From Pinus tabuliformis (lineage: Eukaryota; Streptophyta; Pinopsida; Pinales; Pinaceae): a DNA stretch of 64,000 bases. Location of the stretch: NCBI GenBank assembly GCA_031772625.1, contig CM062804.1, forward strand, positions 1,018,262,514-1,018,326,513, written 5' to 3'. Of this stretch, positions 1-12,263 are shown in pieces. The notes under the pieces are model-generated. The model was not told the origin of the DNA and did not search any database. It worked only from the letters and a program-made list of their open reading frames with translations. Position numbers and translations under genes: made by a program. The first letter of the stretch is position 1, and every line of letters begins with the position of its first letter.

Positions 1-245
1 CTGGTGGTCATTCGTCTCTCTGCCTCAGCCTTCTTTGCAACCAAAACAATGGCTCCACTCCATGGTTCCCCTACTCATCTCCATCATAAAACTAATTCTG
101 CTTCACATAGCCTGTATCATAAATATGCCCAAATCCTCTAGAGGCTTCTTCATATGGCCCAACCGAAAATAAATTCCATTTATGGCCTGATTAATATTTG
201 ATGTGTGGAGAGGGGAGGTTGCCCCAAAGCCCCGTTATCGGGGAT
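1..245. other. Unassigned flank left of the AT-rich repeats
   Basis: No useful open frame, no terminal repeat and no second copy in the window. Its base composition is ordinary, and it stops abruptly where the first AT-rich unit begins at 246. A short GC-rich stretch with CCCCGTTATCGGGG, a small inverted repeat, lies at about 229-244. I cannot assign it; it may be the end of another old insertion. Confidence 0.3.
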
Positions 246-730
246 AAAATTATGTTATTTAATATGGACATTGAAATATTTATTTATGGTTCATTAAAAT
301 ATGTTTATGTTACTAATATACTTTCGTATTAAATTTAGATGTCAAATAAACATATGGTTCATAAAAATATTCTTATGTTACTAATATATTTTTGTATTAA
401 ATATTAGATATCAACTGAACATACATTGAATTATTATATTAGGGTAAAAAAATGTGAAAGTAAAGAAATGAAACACTAATAAGATGAGATGGTGAAGAAA
501 ATTAGGGAGTTGAAAGCATAAATAGAGATAGAGCTGGAGTTGCAGAAACTAAATAAAATACTACTCCAAGAATTATAACATGGAAAAAAAATTATAATAT
601 TAAAATAAAAATATACAAAATATTACAAAATTAATTATAATTTAATTATATTTATGTAGGTAGTAATTTTAATTACATAAATAACTATTTATTTTGAAAT
701 ATGTTTTATTATAAAATATTATAAATCAAG

Positions 731-735
<5 letters not shown>

Positions 736-761
<26 letters not shown>
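736..761. repeat. (TA)n microsatellite
   Basis: An uninterrupted TA run of 26 bases inside AT-rich unit 1. A longer run lies at the corresponding place in unit 3 (62532-62582), so the microsatellite belongs to the repeat unit and has changed length between copies. Confidence 0.9.
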
Positions 762-1387
762 ACCAAAATAAATTATAATATTACAATAAAAATATGTAAA
801 TATTATTATAATTAATTGTAATTTAATTATATTTAGATAGGTAATTATTTTGGAATATGATTTATTATAAAATATAGTATTATAGTATAAACTAAAAATT
901 ATATTTTTATTTACTAAATATTATATGTGTGTGTGAGAAAACAATATAAATAATATTAAAGAAAAAATACAATAATACATATATATTTTATAATCATTAC
1001 TCTTAGAATTATTCAAGTTAAAATGTTAGATTAAAATATAAATGATAATTATATTTGAAATGTAAAATTATGTTATTTAATATGGATGTTGAAATATTTT
1101 ATTTATGGTTCATGACAATATTTGTATGTTACTAATACATTTTTGTATTAAATATTAGATGTCAACTAAACATATTGTTTATTAAAATATTCTATTGTTT
1201 ATTAATATATTTTTGTATTAAATATTAGATGTCAACTAAACATACATTGAATTATTATATTAGAGTAAAATAAATAAATTTGAATGTAAAGAAATGAAGA
1301 TGGTGAAGAAAACTAAGGAGTTGAAAGCATAAATAGAGATAGGGTTGGAGTTGTAGGAATTAAATATAATACTAGTACAAGAGCTAT

Positions 1388-1403
1388 AATAAGGAAAATA
1401 TTA
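1388..1403. repeat. Left target-site duplication of the L1 LINE
   Basis: AATAAGGAAAATATTA matches AATAGAGAAAATATTA at 61610-61625 in 14 of 16 positions. The right copy directly follows the LINE's short A tail. The length and position are what target-primed reverse transcription by an L1 element produces. The match ties the 5' end at 1404 to the 3' end at 61604, although 52 kb of later insertions lie between. Confidence 0.75.
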
Positions 1404-1786
1404 ACTATCCAAATTTGTTCATGCTCGTAACAATGGTGGAGAGAGCAAGGAGCGTAGTAGGTTAGGGTTTCAAGCTTTCCACGGCCTTGCCCTGACAACC
1501 CTATTAAAGTACTACAAAACAAAGTCCTGCAAACGGACTTGCGACCCACGACTGAGAAAGCGATGAACAATATGGCATGTGGGGAGAGATCCCCTCCTAT
1601 AGGAATGTTGCAGTAGGAGAATCGAGCCAGCACGGCGTTGCTGGCAGAAATGGGGGAGCAGGTAAATGAATATCGGTTTTGGGGGGCAAAGGGCAGGTGG
1701 GTTTGCGAGGAAAATGCCTGCCAAGAGCTGCTAAAAAACCAAGATTCGTTATCTCGAACAACAAGCTGGAAGAGTACTGAAAATAC
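1404..1786 (+). other. LINE 5' untranslated region
   Basis: The stretch between the target duplication and the first recognisable ORF1 codons. It is GC-richer than the AT repeat it landed in, and the change of composition at about 1404 is sharp. Traces of the ORF1 frame (similar to the start of DUF4283 domains) can be followed back to about 1735 across a TGA, so the true ORF1 start may be upstream of 1787. No promoter motif is obvious. Confidence 0.5.
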
Positions 1787-2825
1787 ATGAAGGATCATGC
1801 CCTCATCTGCAAGTTCATAGGGGCATGGTTGACAGAGAAAGAGTTGATTAAATGGATCCAGCAAAGATGGAAACCAAAAGGCCACATTGATCTTAAGCTT
1901 GGGGCGAAGGGTTTCTTCACAGTGATCTTCTCAAATCTGGAAGACAAAGAAAGGTTTTCGAAGACGGGTCGTACTTCTTCAACAATGCTGGTTTCTTCAT
2001 CAAGCACTAGGAATAATGCTACAACCCTAATCAAGAGAACTCCTGGTCACCCCAATATGGGTACGACTATTCAGTCTACCAATGGACTTTTGGGATCCAA
2101 GAGATTTTAGAAGGCATCGAGAATTCTATCGGCACCTTTGTTAAAGTGGCAGATTCGACAAGGAAAGGCAGATATACCTCCTATGCCAAAATCTGTGTTT
2201 ATATGAATATATGTAGCCATTCCCCGATTACATAGAGTTGGAATACCATGACAAGGTATGGCCACAACCGCTAGACTATGAACACATACCATTCTGGTGT
2301 CACAGATGCCATGAATATGGCCACTTGTTTCGAGTATGCCCCCTCAACCAGAAAGAAAACCCCCTTGCGGATAGGCGGGCAGGGGAATCGATGACTAAAG
2401 AAGACGAAGAAGGGTTTCAAGAAGTGCAATAGAGGAAAAGAGCCTTGAGGCAGCCAGGGAATCAAAAATTAAAACAAACAGAGAAAGAAAAAAGACCCTA
2501 TAATTGCTTTTCAGTATTACAGGAAGATGACATGGGTGCAGATATGAGAGACATATCACTAGAAATGGGAGGCCAAAAAGACAAAGAACTAGAAGGAAAT
2601 AAAATGAAGAAAATGGTGACTGAGACAGAGCAAGGAATGGTGGATACCATGCAAATGGTGGAACAAACCCTAATGGAGATTGATAACCAGAAAGAAGACC
2701 TAAGTGTAGAAGAACAAGTCATGAAGCGGCTACTGCAGGAATGGAGACACTTGGATGAAAGATTCATCCCGGAAGACCAGAAGCAACTCTATAAGGACAC
2801 TTTTCAACAATACAAAGACAAGTAG
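1787..2825 (+). pseudogene. LINE ORF1: DUF4283-like domain and CCHC zinc knuckle (RNA-binding protein), broken
   Basis: The product would be the RNA-binding protein that coats LINE RNA. The first 60 residues from 1787 (ALICKFIGAW, then IKWIQQRWKPKG and GFFTVIFSN) match the DUF4283 pattern seen in plant L1 ORF1. The frame is lost near 1990 and regained by 2238. There WPQPLDYE is followed by a knuckle CHRCHEYGHLFRVC (2298-2339), i.e. CX2CX4HX4C, as in the zf-CCHC_4 family. A TAG at 2430 splits off a charged C-terminal tail (2445-2825). ORF2 begins about 200 bases downstream. Frameshifts and stops make it non-functional. The family call is from pattern recognition only. Confidence 0.75.
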
Positions 2826-3027
2826 GGCTCAGGATAATAAGCCAACCTGAACATTTAGGGGCCCAAGCCAACCAAGGGCAAGAAGTGGGAACACAAGGAA
2901 AATGAGGTAAAAAAAGAGGTAGGAGAACAATGAATGAATCCATACAAATGGTAGGGGAACTGCTGGTGAATTCGGGAAGAGTAGTGCCATTATTAGAGGT
3001 CTTCCACCAACCACTAAAATTGTTAAA

Positions 3028-3930
3028 ATGATTATTACAACCTGGAACATTAGAGGCCTCAATAGCAGAGGCAAACAGAGGTACCTTAAGGAGAGGTTGA
3101 AAAAAGATAAGCCAAGCATTATGATAATACATGAAACCAAAATCAGCGAAAGAAAGATGAAAGAAATAATGGAACACTTCAAGTCGGAATATCAAGTCAT
3201 GGATCAAGACGCTAATGGTAGTGCATGGGGACTGGAAATTCTCTGGTATCTAGTGGAAGTTTGGTTTGAAAACTGGGTTAGTCTACAAAGAATTCTTATA
3301 GGAAAATTTTGGAATATTGGATCCAGTGAATGGGTTCTATTTTCAGGGGTTTATGGACCCCATATTCTGAGAGAAAGAGGAGCCTTCTTTCAAAAGCTGG
3401 TAAATCTATACCCATAAGACCTATGGGTAGTGGGGTGGGACTGTAACATGATCACAACCCCAGGGGAAAAAAATGAAGGAATGAGAAGAACAGATGCAGA
3501 TATGGAAGCCTTCAACGAAACCATCAAAATTCTACGCCTAGTTGATATGCCCACAGTCAATGGGTTTCATACCTGGAATAACAGATGAGGAGGGATTCAT
3601 CAAATAACATGTTGACTGGATAGATTCCTACTCTTAGAACAACTGATAAGCAAAGATATTTTCATAGAAGCTTCGATACTTCCATGCATTGGGTTAGACC
3701 ATTGGCTAGTATGCCTGGAGGTGGACCTAAAAGCAAGACCCACGAACCAACCCTTCAGGTTTGAATCCTTCTGGCTCAGAGACCTAGGTATCCTTAAAAA
3801 AATTGAAGAATGGTGGACACAAAGTGAACAACAGGGCAGGAACAGGATGCACACCTTCTAATTGAAGCTAAAAGAGCTAAAGAAGAAGCTCAGGAAGTGG
3901 AATAAGGAAGAGTTCAAGCACATTATCAAG
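3028..3930 (+). pseudogene. LINE ORF2, part 1: AP-type endonuclease domain
   Basis: The exo/endo/phosphatase-fold nuclease that nicks target DNA. It opens with MIITTWNIRGLNSRGK, a typical plant L1 ORF2 start. It then shows HETKIS (catalytic Glu in the ETK motif), FSGVYGPH, a WDCN near 3440 where GDFN is usual, and GLDHWLVCLE near 3690 (the SDH-like motif with His). Stops at about 3416, 3586 and 3616 and a frame change near 3930 break it. The reverse transcriptase follows directly. Replacement of GDFN by GWDCN removes the usual Asp of that motif, or the alignment is off by a frameshift. Confidence 0.8.
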
Positions 3931-3950
3931 GATTATAATGAACTCAGTAA

Positions 3951-6682
3951 GTGTATGGCGGAAGTCCAACAGAAATTATACAGGAGGGGAGGTCAGAAGA
4001 TCTGGTTCGAGAAGAAGGATTACTGATAAACAAGATAGAGGAAAGAAGACAACATGAAGAGATCCTCTGGAAACAAAAATCTTGGGTCCAGTGGCTGAGG
4101 GAAGGAGAGCGAAACACAAGATTCTTCCACAAAGCCATGGTGCACCACCGACAACATAATCGAATTTACTCCCTAAAAGATGAGGAAGGACAGTGCAAAG
4201 TTCAACATGAAGAGATGGAAGCCCTTCTGGTCAACCATTTCAAAGATCTGCTCATGGAAAGCCTTGATAATAGAATGGAAGCCACTCAAAGAATCATGTA
4301 GCATATCCCCAAACTAATAACTAATGATCAGAACATGGCCTTGATGCGAGCTATCTCCAAAGAAGAAGTAGAAGAGATAGTCAAAGGAATGCAGAAGAAC
4401 AAAGCCCGTAACCTAGATGGATTCACCGCAGATTTCTATCAAGCCACCTGGCCATTCATGGGGCAAGACATCCTCGAGGTGGTGGAGGAATCGAGATGTA
4501 ACCAAAAGGTATGTCCAAGTCTTAATTCTACTTTTATTGCTTTGATACCTAAAACTGCTAAGTCTGATGTACCCCAAGGATTTAGGCCCATTGCCCTCTG
4601 TAATGTCATTTACAAGATTATAGCTACTCTCATTGTCAAATGCTTGAAGCCCCTACTTCCCAACCTCATTTCTCCTGAACAAACAGGATTTGTAGAGGGT
4701 CAACAAATCCTTGATGGTTTCATTACATCCCAAGAAGTAGTTCACTCTCTTAAGTCCCATAAGATCCTAGGCATGATGATAAAGCTAGATCTATCCAAGG
4801 CGTATGATAGACTCAGCTGGGGATACCTATTGAGTATCCTCAAAGCATACATTTCACCCAAAGATGGATCAACTGGATCCTTGCCATGATATCCTCCCTG
4901 ATATTCTCAATCCTCCTGAATGGAACTCCCACCTCAACGTTCAACCCAACCCAGGGCCTTAGACAGGGGGACCCTATCTCGCCCTTCTTGTTTATATTAG
5001 CAGCATATGGTTTAAGCCGGTACATAAAATAGAAGGTACGTGATTCCCAGCTCCAAGGTTTAAGGATATGGGGCAATGACATGCCCATCACTCATCAGAA
5101 ATTCGTGGATGACATTATGTTGTTTTGTCAAGCCACCCTGAGGGAAGCTCAGAGCATTAGAGATATCTTAAACACCTTTATGGAAGCCTCAGGGACTAAG
5201 ATAAATAATGAAAAATCCTGCATTTTTTTCTTCAATACCCAAGGGAATGTTAAGAACTATCTAGCCAGAATCCTAGGGTTCAGTACTGGTCACCTACCAT
5301 CCAAATACCTAGGCATGCCTCTCTCTGATAACCCTTTAAGAAATTCTTGTTGGCAGAACATACTCCAAAAACTTCAAGGAAAGCTCAATTGTTGGACTTT
5401 TAGATCTCTAAACATTGTCGAAAGAACAATGCTACTCAAAGCAGTGCTACAGTCGATACCAAACTCTCTGGAATGGTGGCCCCAAAAGGAGCGTGTTCCA
5501 AAATGGTAGACATCTTCAAAAAATTCCTATGGGGCAGAGCTCAACAGATCAGGAAATGGGCACTGGTATCGTGGCAAGGCCTGATAAAAAAGAAAGCGGA
5601 TGGCAGGCTAGGTCTTAGAGACCCCTACATCCTGAACCAAACCATGGGAGAAAAACTCTAGTGGCGATGGATGGGTGGGGGAGTAGATCTATGGAAACAA
5701 ATCTAGACACGAAAGTACAACATGCTGGTGAGAACTGAGGATATCCTAAGATATCAAGACCCTCCTAAGGGATCAACGATGTGGAATTTGGCAGCCCGCA
5801 ACAGGCACCTTATCCAGCAACATGCCTTCTGGGAGGTTCACAATGGAAAAACAACCAGATTCTGGATGGAATCTTGGCAACAAAGAGGAAAAATGATAGA
5901 GAGACAGGAACTCAGGGAGATATATCAACACACTAGGGACAATAATATGCATGTGGTGAAACAATATTGGAAGGAAGAGCAAGGAGTGGAAAGTTGGAGG
6001 AGATGGAAGACAAAAGATGACTTGGACTAGGCGACAGAAACAGAACAATGGGCAAACGTAGATAACGATCCGTCAAGACCCGGACATTTTGAGATGGGGT
6101 CACACCACCAAAGGTACCTTTACTATAAGTGAAGCCTATGATATACAAGTAAGACAAGAGCAGGAAGGGCAAGATATCATATGGAAAAAGATCTGGAAAG
6201 GAGGTTGGTGGCCAAAGGTAACTCACTTCCTCTAGATGGTTTGTAAAGGACGCATATTGACCTGGGATCAATTGCAGAAACAAGGCTTTCAGGGGCCCTC
6301 CTTCTGCTGGCTATGCCACCAACATCGGGAAGATATGGAGCATATCCTCAACACATGCTAGTTTGCGGAACATAAGTGGAGGCAAATGCAAGGAGTTTTT
6401 GAAAGAATGGACAGAGACCAAAACAACATTAAAGGAACAATTCTCCTATGGCAGAACCATATATATTGCAAACCTGTAGTAAAGTGGGCTTGGAGTCTAG
6501 GCCTAGGATTCACCTTCTGGGTGATCTGGAAGGAGCGAAACCATAGAATTTTAAAAAATAAAGCAACATCACAGGAGAAATTATGGAAAGTCATAGTCCA
6601 GAATATAAGGGAAAAAATCCTTGCAGAGACATGTCACAAAGAGGACTGGCAAGTGTCGCCCCAAGAAGCCCAATTTTTATAA
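3951..6682 (+). pseudogene. LINE ORF2, part 2: reverse transcriptase and zf-RVT
   Basis: Non-LTR reverse transcriptase that copies LINE RNA at the nicked target. Visible landmarks are WLREGERNTRFFHK (about 4090), the finger region IPKTAKSDVPQGFRPIALCN (about 4545), LDLSKAYDRLSW (motif A, about 4788), QGLRQGDPISPFLF (about 4950) and the active-site motif FVDDIMLF at 5102-5125. The thumb part LPSKYLGMPL follows. A CX2C...HX4C zf-RVT motif (CWLCHQHREDMEHILNTC) lies near 6306-6360. Frameshifts occur near 4870 and 5030-5080, with stops at about 4299, 5029, 5506, 5660 and 6028. Both Asp residues of the FVDD box remain, but the ORF cannot be read through. Confidence 0.85.
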
Positions 6683-6703
6683 AAACTCAATTTAGTACTC
6701 AGG

Positions 6704-7234
6704 ATGATTGACACTAAAGCATGGAAGACAAGCAGTGCGGGTATGACCTTCGGGTCCCATTTCACCCCCTCAGAAGAAGGATTCATAAAACTTAACTTTG
6801 ATGGGGCCTCCAAAGGAAACCTTGGAGAGGCAGGACTAGGTGGCCTCTTCCGAGACCCTCAAGCTAACACCCGTCTTATTTATGCAGAAAGTTGTGGGAT
6901 TGCCAACAACAATGAGGCGAAGTTTGCTGCAGTACGATAGGGCCTCCTAATAGTTGTCAGAATGGGATATCGAAACCTAGAAGTGGAAGGTGATTCAAGC
7001 CTAGTCATAAATACCGTGGCAAAATTAAACAATGGTACTAAGTGGGATAAACTCAGCCAAAGTTGGAGGACTGCAAGACTCATCCAAGAGATAGGCGAAA
7101 TCATCCCCAAATTTGACTATATACAGGTCAGACATGTCAGGAGAGATGGAAACAAAGGGGCCGACTTCCTGGCTAATTGGGGGTGCAACCATCAACAGGA
7201 CAGGATAGAAAAGCAATGGTCAGTCCGACCCTAG
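6704..7234 (+). pseudogene. LINE ORF2, part 3: RNase H domain
   Basis: C-terminal RNase H of the type carried by plant L1 elements, which removes RNA from the RNA:DNA hybrid. The four acidic positions are visible: LNFDGAS (about 6797), NNNEAKFAAV (about 6908), VEGDSSLVI (about 6985) and NKGADFLANWG (about 7150). One TAG at about 6938 separates the second and third motifs; the frame is otherwise open. The ORF ends with TAG at 7232-7234. Of the LINE domains this is the best preserved. The same domain type, without an endonuclease context, occurs in element A at about 26440. Confidence 0.85.
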
Positions 7235-7880
7235 GATACAACCTTTGAACCCTTGGAGGAAATTTTGGTCCAGGATCTCAAACAGAGCCAAGAAAGAAGA
7301 AGCCATGCAACTCAAGCTCCTGATCAGGATACAGGTTGTTGTTAGTTAGGCCAGGCTAGGTGTAGATATGCGTAGTACTCGGGAAATAATCATCATCATC
7401 CCCCACATGCTCAAGGCAGGGGGTGCAGTGTCCTTTGGCATGAATTCCTGTTTGGTAAGTGGGCAAGGTGGTGGGGAAGGGAATAAGGTAGGGTGGTGGA
7501 GTAGGCAAGGCCATTCGACCTGCAGTGCAGGTGGGAAAGGCTATGGAGAAGGGTGACAATACAAAGAAGGGGAAGGTTGGCAGCAAGAGAGGAACCTTGG
7601 TCGTGGACAGACGCTTGCAAAAATCAGGTATGTATTTTGGTTTGCCTCAACATTGAATCGATGTTCTGAAGCAATGCAGAATATAACATTGTTGGTGGCA
7701 ATGGGGGTGGAAATTGCATGCCATGCCCTAGTTTTACATATATATTTTCTCCCAATTGGGTCAGAACCCTGGCTATCAGGGGGGAAAAAGTGGGTTGCGG
7801 GGCTATGAGGGTTAGCGCTTTGTATTTAAGGCCAAGGGGACAAGGAATAGGGGCACTTCATTTCACAGGGGCTGGGGGTT
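7235..7880 (+). other. LINE 3' part, segment 1
   Basis: Sequence between the ORF2 stop and the first LTR insertion. There is a short (ATC)n run at 7390-7401. A frame from about 7540 encodes a basic stretch (KKGKVGSKRGTLVVDRRLQK) before stops, so part of this segment may have been coding. The segment continues after element B at 39678. Confidence 0.5.
7876..7880. repeat. Left target-site duplication of element B
   Basis: GGGTT lies directly before the TGTTG end of the left LTR. AGGTT (39673-39677) follows the CAACA end of the right LTR. Four of five bases match, consistent with a 5-bp duplication that has since mutated once. Confidence 0.7.
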
Positions 7881-10835
7881 TGTTGATGGTGCTGGACCTG
7901 CCAACATTCAAGGGATCACCCTGGTATGAAGTCCCAACTATACCTCACACCGTTTGGTATGGGAGTCCCATCTGATATGATGGCCTGGTTGCCATTATCT
8001 TAAGGATTTGCCTCAACTCTTGCTTGTTAGCATAGGAGAGTGGTTCTCTTTATCTTAGAGAAGTGAGGTTTGCGTGTCTGGTGAGTGTAAGTGTACTTGT
8101 GTCAATTGTTCTTTTACTATGAGCGGAAGAAGGTGAAGGTGAGTTCCAGGTTGAAAGGGATCAGTCCCATCTTGGCTAGGAACACACAACACAAAGGAAA
8201 TACAAAGCTTCCAGTGGAGTAGTCTGCTCGAATGTGGCAGCCACAAAATACAAGGTAAGATAACACATACAACACTCAAGGAATAGTCTGAACGAGTGCA
8301 ATGATTGTTACAACAAGGTTCATGTGAAAGTTCTGTTTGATATCCGACAGAGCAGTTGACACTAACAGGATAGCATTAACAACATATACAACACATTTCC
8401 ATAAATATATTATGCAATACAACAAATGAATCAGTTCAGATGTAGAACAAAGGTTAAAACAACATGCATTACAAGTGTTAAAGATCATCTTACAGAAAAT
8501 ACAATACATGTGTGAAAACGTGCTGGCCTATTAACAGGCTTCTGAATAAAGTGAAAGTTCCAAGGCACATTGTTACACCATACATCACTAACCCCATCAG
8601 CAGGGAGTTGGAGCCACTACTTCTCAAAGAAAATATTATAGAATCTATTGGCTATGTGGGAGGAGCTGAGGTGAAAAGTCCCTTCATGTACAAATGAGGG
8701 GGGTATTTATAGCCAAGGGTGAAACTTACCCTTGTGGTTGTTCGACTACCCTCATGATCATTCAATTTCCATGACTTTTCAACTCGCATGACTCTATGTT
8801 CAACAAGTGGGTCTCTTGGACTTCCATGTTACATCACATTGATTAACAACAAGCCCATAGTGGAGATGTGGATGACATGACTCATGACTTGACTCGACAT
8901 GACTTGACATGATAATGTTGGTACATTCGTGCTACTGCTAGAGTGCATGTCGAGCTACAGTGCTGCTGAGTGATGGATATCTTCATGGTGTATGATAGCT
9001 TCACCTCTGCATGGCGAAGTGTGCGGAGTATTCGATGGTCCTTGGTTCACTTGATGAAACTTTAGCATGTTTTTCCTTGCTTTCATGTTGGAAGGCTTGA
9101 CAGGCTCACTTGTCCACAACGGTGCATGTTCGTCGCATTCATCCGCTTTGCATGCTTCGTTCGTTCGTCCTTTGGTGAACCTGTCAATCTACATGTGATC
9201 CCTTCATTCATCCCGTTCATCATCTTGACATGTTTGTTGGTGTACCTATTCCTGCAGTCACTCATGATGAGATGACATCAAATCCAAAACCTCCTAGTCT
9301 ACCATGACACATGATGATTCGGATGCAGGTGACTGGGAGAGGCAGGAGGGCTGGGATGTGGGATGATGGCTGCGGGCAACTGCCAATGAAAAGTGCACAA
9401 GATTCATTGAGAGATGGAGACAGAAAATCTGAGTCAACAGTGACTGTTTACAAGGTCTGGCTCGGCCGAGAGGCAAAATTGCGTAAATTTTGGGAGGGAC
9501 AGTACAAGCTGCAAGAGGGAAAGGTAGGCATGCTCTACATAATTTCTCTGAATAGTCAGCAAGGGATGGACAACCAGATTTGCACAATTTTCTAGAGGAA
9601 CGGGCTGGGTTGCATGAAGGGTCAGCAGGCAGGGATTGTGCAGTTTTTCTGGGGAACTACCCGGGAGACTGGCAGCTAGAACTGCACAATTCCCAGAGGG
9701 AACTGCCAGTTGGCTGTTGGGTCACTGGCAGCCAAAACTACACAATTCCTAGAGGGAACTTCCAGTTGGTTGCTGGGGTCACTGGTAGCTAGAATTGTGC
9801 AATTCCCAGAGGGAGCTAGAAGTTAGCTGCTGGGGTCATTGGCAGCCAAAACTGTGCAATTCCTGGAGGGAAAAAGTAGTTTGCTGCTGGGAGATGCTGG
9901 CTGGGAAAACTGCACTGAGGCCCGGAGGTTGGCTTGCTGATCATATCTGCACAATTTCTGAGCTAAGTTGACTGATGGGCAGTGGAAGGCCTGCTCATGA
10001 GCACTGCACAATTTCTGAGATGTACAGTCGGTCGACTGTCTGGGAAAACTACGCAATTTTCTAAAGGAGTCAGGTACAAGCACTTGGTGTCTGTCCAGTC
10101 TGTCTATACAATTTTCTAAGTCAATTGAATGGGGGAGGTCAATGGCCACTACACAAATTTTGAGGGGAGTCAGTCCTGGGGTGATTGTTGGGTCCAACTG
10201 TCTGGGTGGCTAGCATGAGAGTTGATTGAGTTACTTGTGGGCAATGCAGCTTGAAAGGACTAGCATGGTGATTTTGCGCTATTCTAGTTGACAGTCGATT
10301 GAGTCAAAAGTAGGGTGATGGTCCAATTGTCAGTGAGGAGTCTAGTTGTTATAACTTCAGCAAAAATGACTAAGTGTTTGAATAGTCGAAAGATGCATAG
10401 GTGATCATACGAACACACACTCGCATGACTTGACGATAAAATGACCAAACCATCCAAATATACATGTTCAACATGACTGAATGACGGTGCAAGCGATAAG
10501 AACGACACTCATGATTGATCGTTCATGATCGAGATGATGCTTGCGTGACAGTGAACGTGACTCTGTGTGTGAGTGTGACAGATGCTTTCATGGTGAACAC
10601 AACAGACACATAGAAAGCAAATACTTTGAGCATAACGAAAACACGGTCGCAAGAATTACTTGGATATCAACATGTAGAGACTTGGATGGAATGAACAAGA
10701 AAGGCGAATGTAAAGACTCACATGAGTTCATGGAGTGAACCTAGGTGTGTGCAATCATCAAGTGAAACTCTTCAGGGGAGGCTCTGAAATTGGTGCAGGC
10801 CAAAATTTTGGAGAGTGGTTGTAGCCGCTACAACA
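7881..10835 (-). repeat. Element B 3' LTR (left copy, complete)
   Basis: 2955 bp, TGTTG...CAACA. It aligns from end to end with 15412-16352 joined to 37641-39672. It contains a 57-bp tandem repeat (9668-9890) and many dispersed GCGCAATT/GCACAATT motifs. Short open frames in it are not conserved in the other copy, so I do not call genes. Confidence 0.9.
9668..9890. repeat. 57-bp tandem repeat inside the element B LTR
   Basis: Four units of 56-58 bp, each starting ACTGGCAGC(C/T)A or a close variant, then a TGC(A/G)CAATTCC core and an AGAGGGAACT run, ending CTG(G)GGTC. The same array is at 38504-38715 in the other LTR. It was therefore in the element before insertion and could be an enhancer-type repeat. 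Confidence 0.85.
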
Positions 10836-12056
10836 CTTGGTGACACACTGGAGAACTCCATCTTATCTATTTTGGTTCATTGCTAGCACAGGGCCTTGGT
10901 CTTTCGGGGAGTATTGAATCATTGTGCAGGTTACTTCAGTTTCCCCACTTACCCCATGGACATACATGGTTCACCCTTTGCCAACTCAATAAAACACAAT
11001 AAAAAGTTCAGCTTAGGTCTTAGTGTTTCGAACCCAGGAAGGGTAGCTTAGTTAGCGAGTTGAATATTTTCAGAGTATAATTTTTCATCTCTGGTGTTGC
11101 TCCACTACCAATAGGCCTAGACAGTACCCCGGCAGAGTCACACAGGAACACACACATTTCTCCACTGCTAGCGAGCCTGGTTAGTACCCCGGTGGAGTTG
11201 CACGCTTCACCTCTCTATGCAGGTAGCCTTTCTATTCTTTCGCCTTTGTATTTTTTAAGAGAATTGTGCATAGGAACTTATTTATTTTTGGGGCAGAAGA
11301 GGGATCCCGACTTATTGAGAGTAGAAGAGGTTGTTCCTTCATAGAAGCATGTAAGACCTCTGACGTAGGTTTGCTCGTTTAGTTTTTTCCCCTTCTCTAT
11401 TTCTACTAGTTGGATTAGCTTAAACACATAGAGCAGAAAGCTAAGTACAGGCATGGGGCTTCCCAGTGTGGACACAGGTTCACAGTTGGGCCAGAGCTTC
11501 CCCTACAGATGGTTTGTATTTTCCATCAAGACTTCATCAGCCTAAGATTGTAACTAAGCACAGAGAAAATGGACACAAGACGAGCCAAGTGCTGCAGTGT
11601 CACAAGTCTCTTCAAATTTCAGCCACATACTCTTTTCAAAAGCTAGAACACAGTGGTTGGCAACACTTATTCCTGGAAACAGAAATTGTAATATATAAAA
11701 CAAACAAAATGAACGTGAACAAAAATAGTAAGTAGAATCAAACAAAGTGAAAGAAAAGATAATAAGAAAAGCAAACCAAATGAAAAATGAATATCAAGTA
11801 GACTGTGTACATGGCATAGGCATGGCTCGACCTACTGAAACTAGTGTTTGAGGACTTGGTCGTTGACAGAAAGATTATCAATCCTCTTATTAAGTGATTT
11901 AAAATGATATGTGTGTGAGCCAAGTTTCTCGTGGACTAGTTCTGGTCCACCGGGCTCCACTGCCAGAACCTAGTGGCATTTTAGAATACCTTCAAGTGAA
12001 GACAACACCACTATTTCAGGTACTGTGTGCATCATGGGCTCATATGGTGGCATGGA
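10836..12056 (-). other. Element B internal region without recognisable genes
   Basis: No protein similarity is visible on either strand. A 45-bp imperfect direct repeat (CTCCACT...AGTACCCCGG...GAGT) occurs at about 11099 and 11158. In the element's own direction this is the region before the 3' LTR. A purine tract would be expected beside 10836 but is absent. Confidence 0.5.
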
Positions 12057-12263
12057 CTAGTTGTTTTTACTCCAGGTAGGGTTCAAGTTTCCGAAGTCAA
12101 TGCGTAAGTGGATCTTCCTAGATTTCATACATGCAGGATTTAAATAAGAAAACCAAGTATGATGATGAACTTTGCAAGTAATCCAAACACTTAAAATGTT
12201 AGTCAATATTTTTGGGAAAAGGAGGACAAACAACATGTATGTGTTACCTGTTCTTTGCTGCAA
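12057..12263 (-). pseudogene. Possible remnant of a Ty3/gypsy reverse transcriptase (element B)
   Basis: The translation contains VHHHTWFSYLNPACMKSRKI and then LRIDFGNLNPTWSKNN. This resembles the RT segment where a Thr/Ser-Trp-x-x-x-Leu-x-Pro is followed by a (V/I)DFRNLN...KDN motif. Nothing of the active-site region or anything downstream is present, so a deletion removed the rest of pol. The match is short and could be chance, but it lies in the right strand and order after the protease. Confidence 0.45.

Larger units (their letters stand above)
246..1403. repeat. AT-rich tandem repeat, unit 1 and the first part of unit 2
   Basis: The anchor AAAATTATGTTATTTAATAT starts at 246, 1064 and 62075. 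A second anchor, a segment reading GAAAGCATAAATAGAGATAG, recurs near 513, 1324 and 62336. The distance from 246 to 1064 gives a unit of 818 bp. Unit 2 begins at 1064, is cut at 1403 by the LINE and resumes at 61626; its two parts sum to about 0.79 kb. The units differ by substitutions and small indels, so the array is old. There is no coding potential. Whether it is a local tandem duplication or a dispersed satellite-like family cannot be told from one window. Confidence 0.8.

Noticed and set aside
7718..7975. + strand frame of 85 codons spanning the start of element B
   Set aside because: It crosses the LINE/LTR junction at 7881, so it cannot be an original gene.
9668..9890. CRISPR-like array (regular 57-bp repeats)
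   Set aside because: Units are head-to-tail without unique spacers, lie in an LTR, and the genome is a plant's.
11030..11110. Possible tRNA gene (GTAGCTTAGTTAGCG on +, GGGTTCGAA on -)
   Set aside because: The D-arm-like and T-loop-like motifs are on opposite strands, and no cloverleaf can be drawn.
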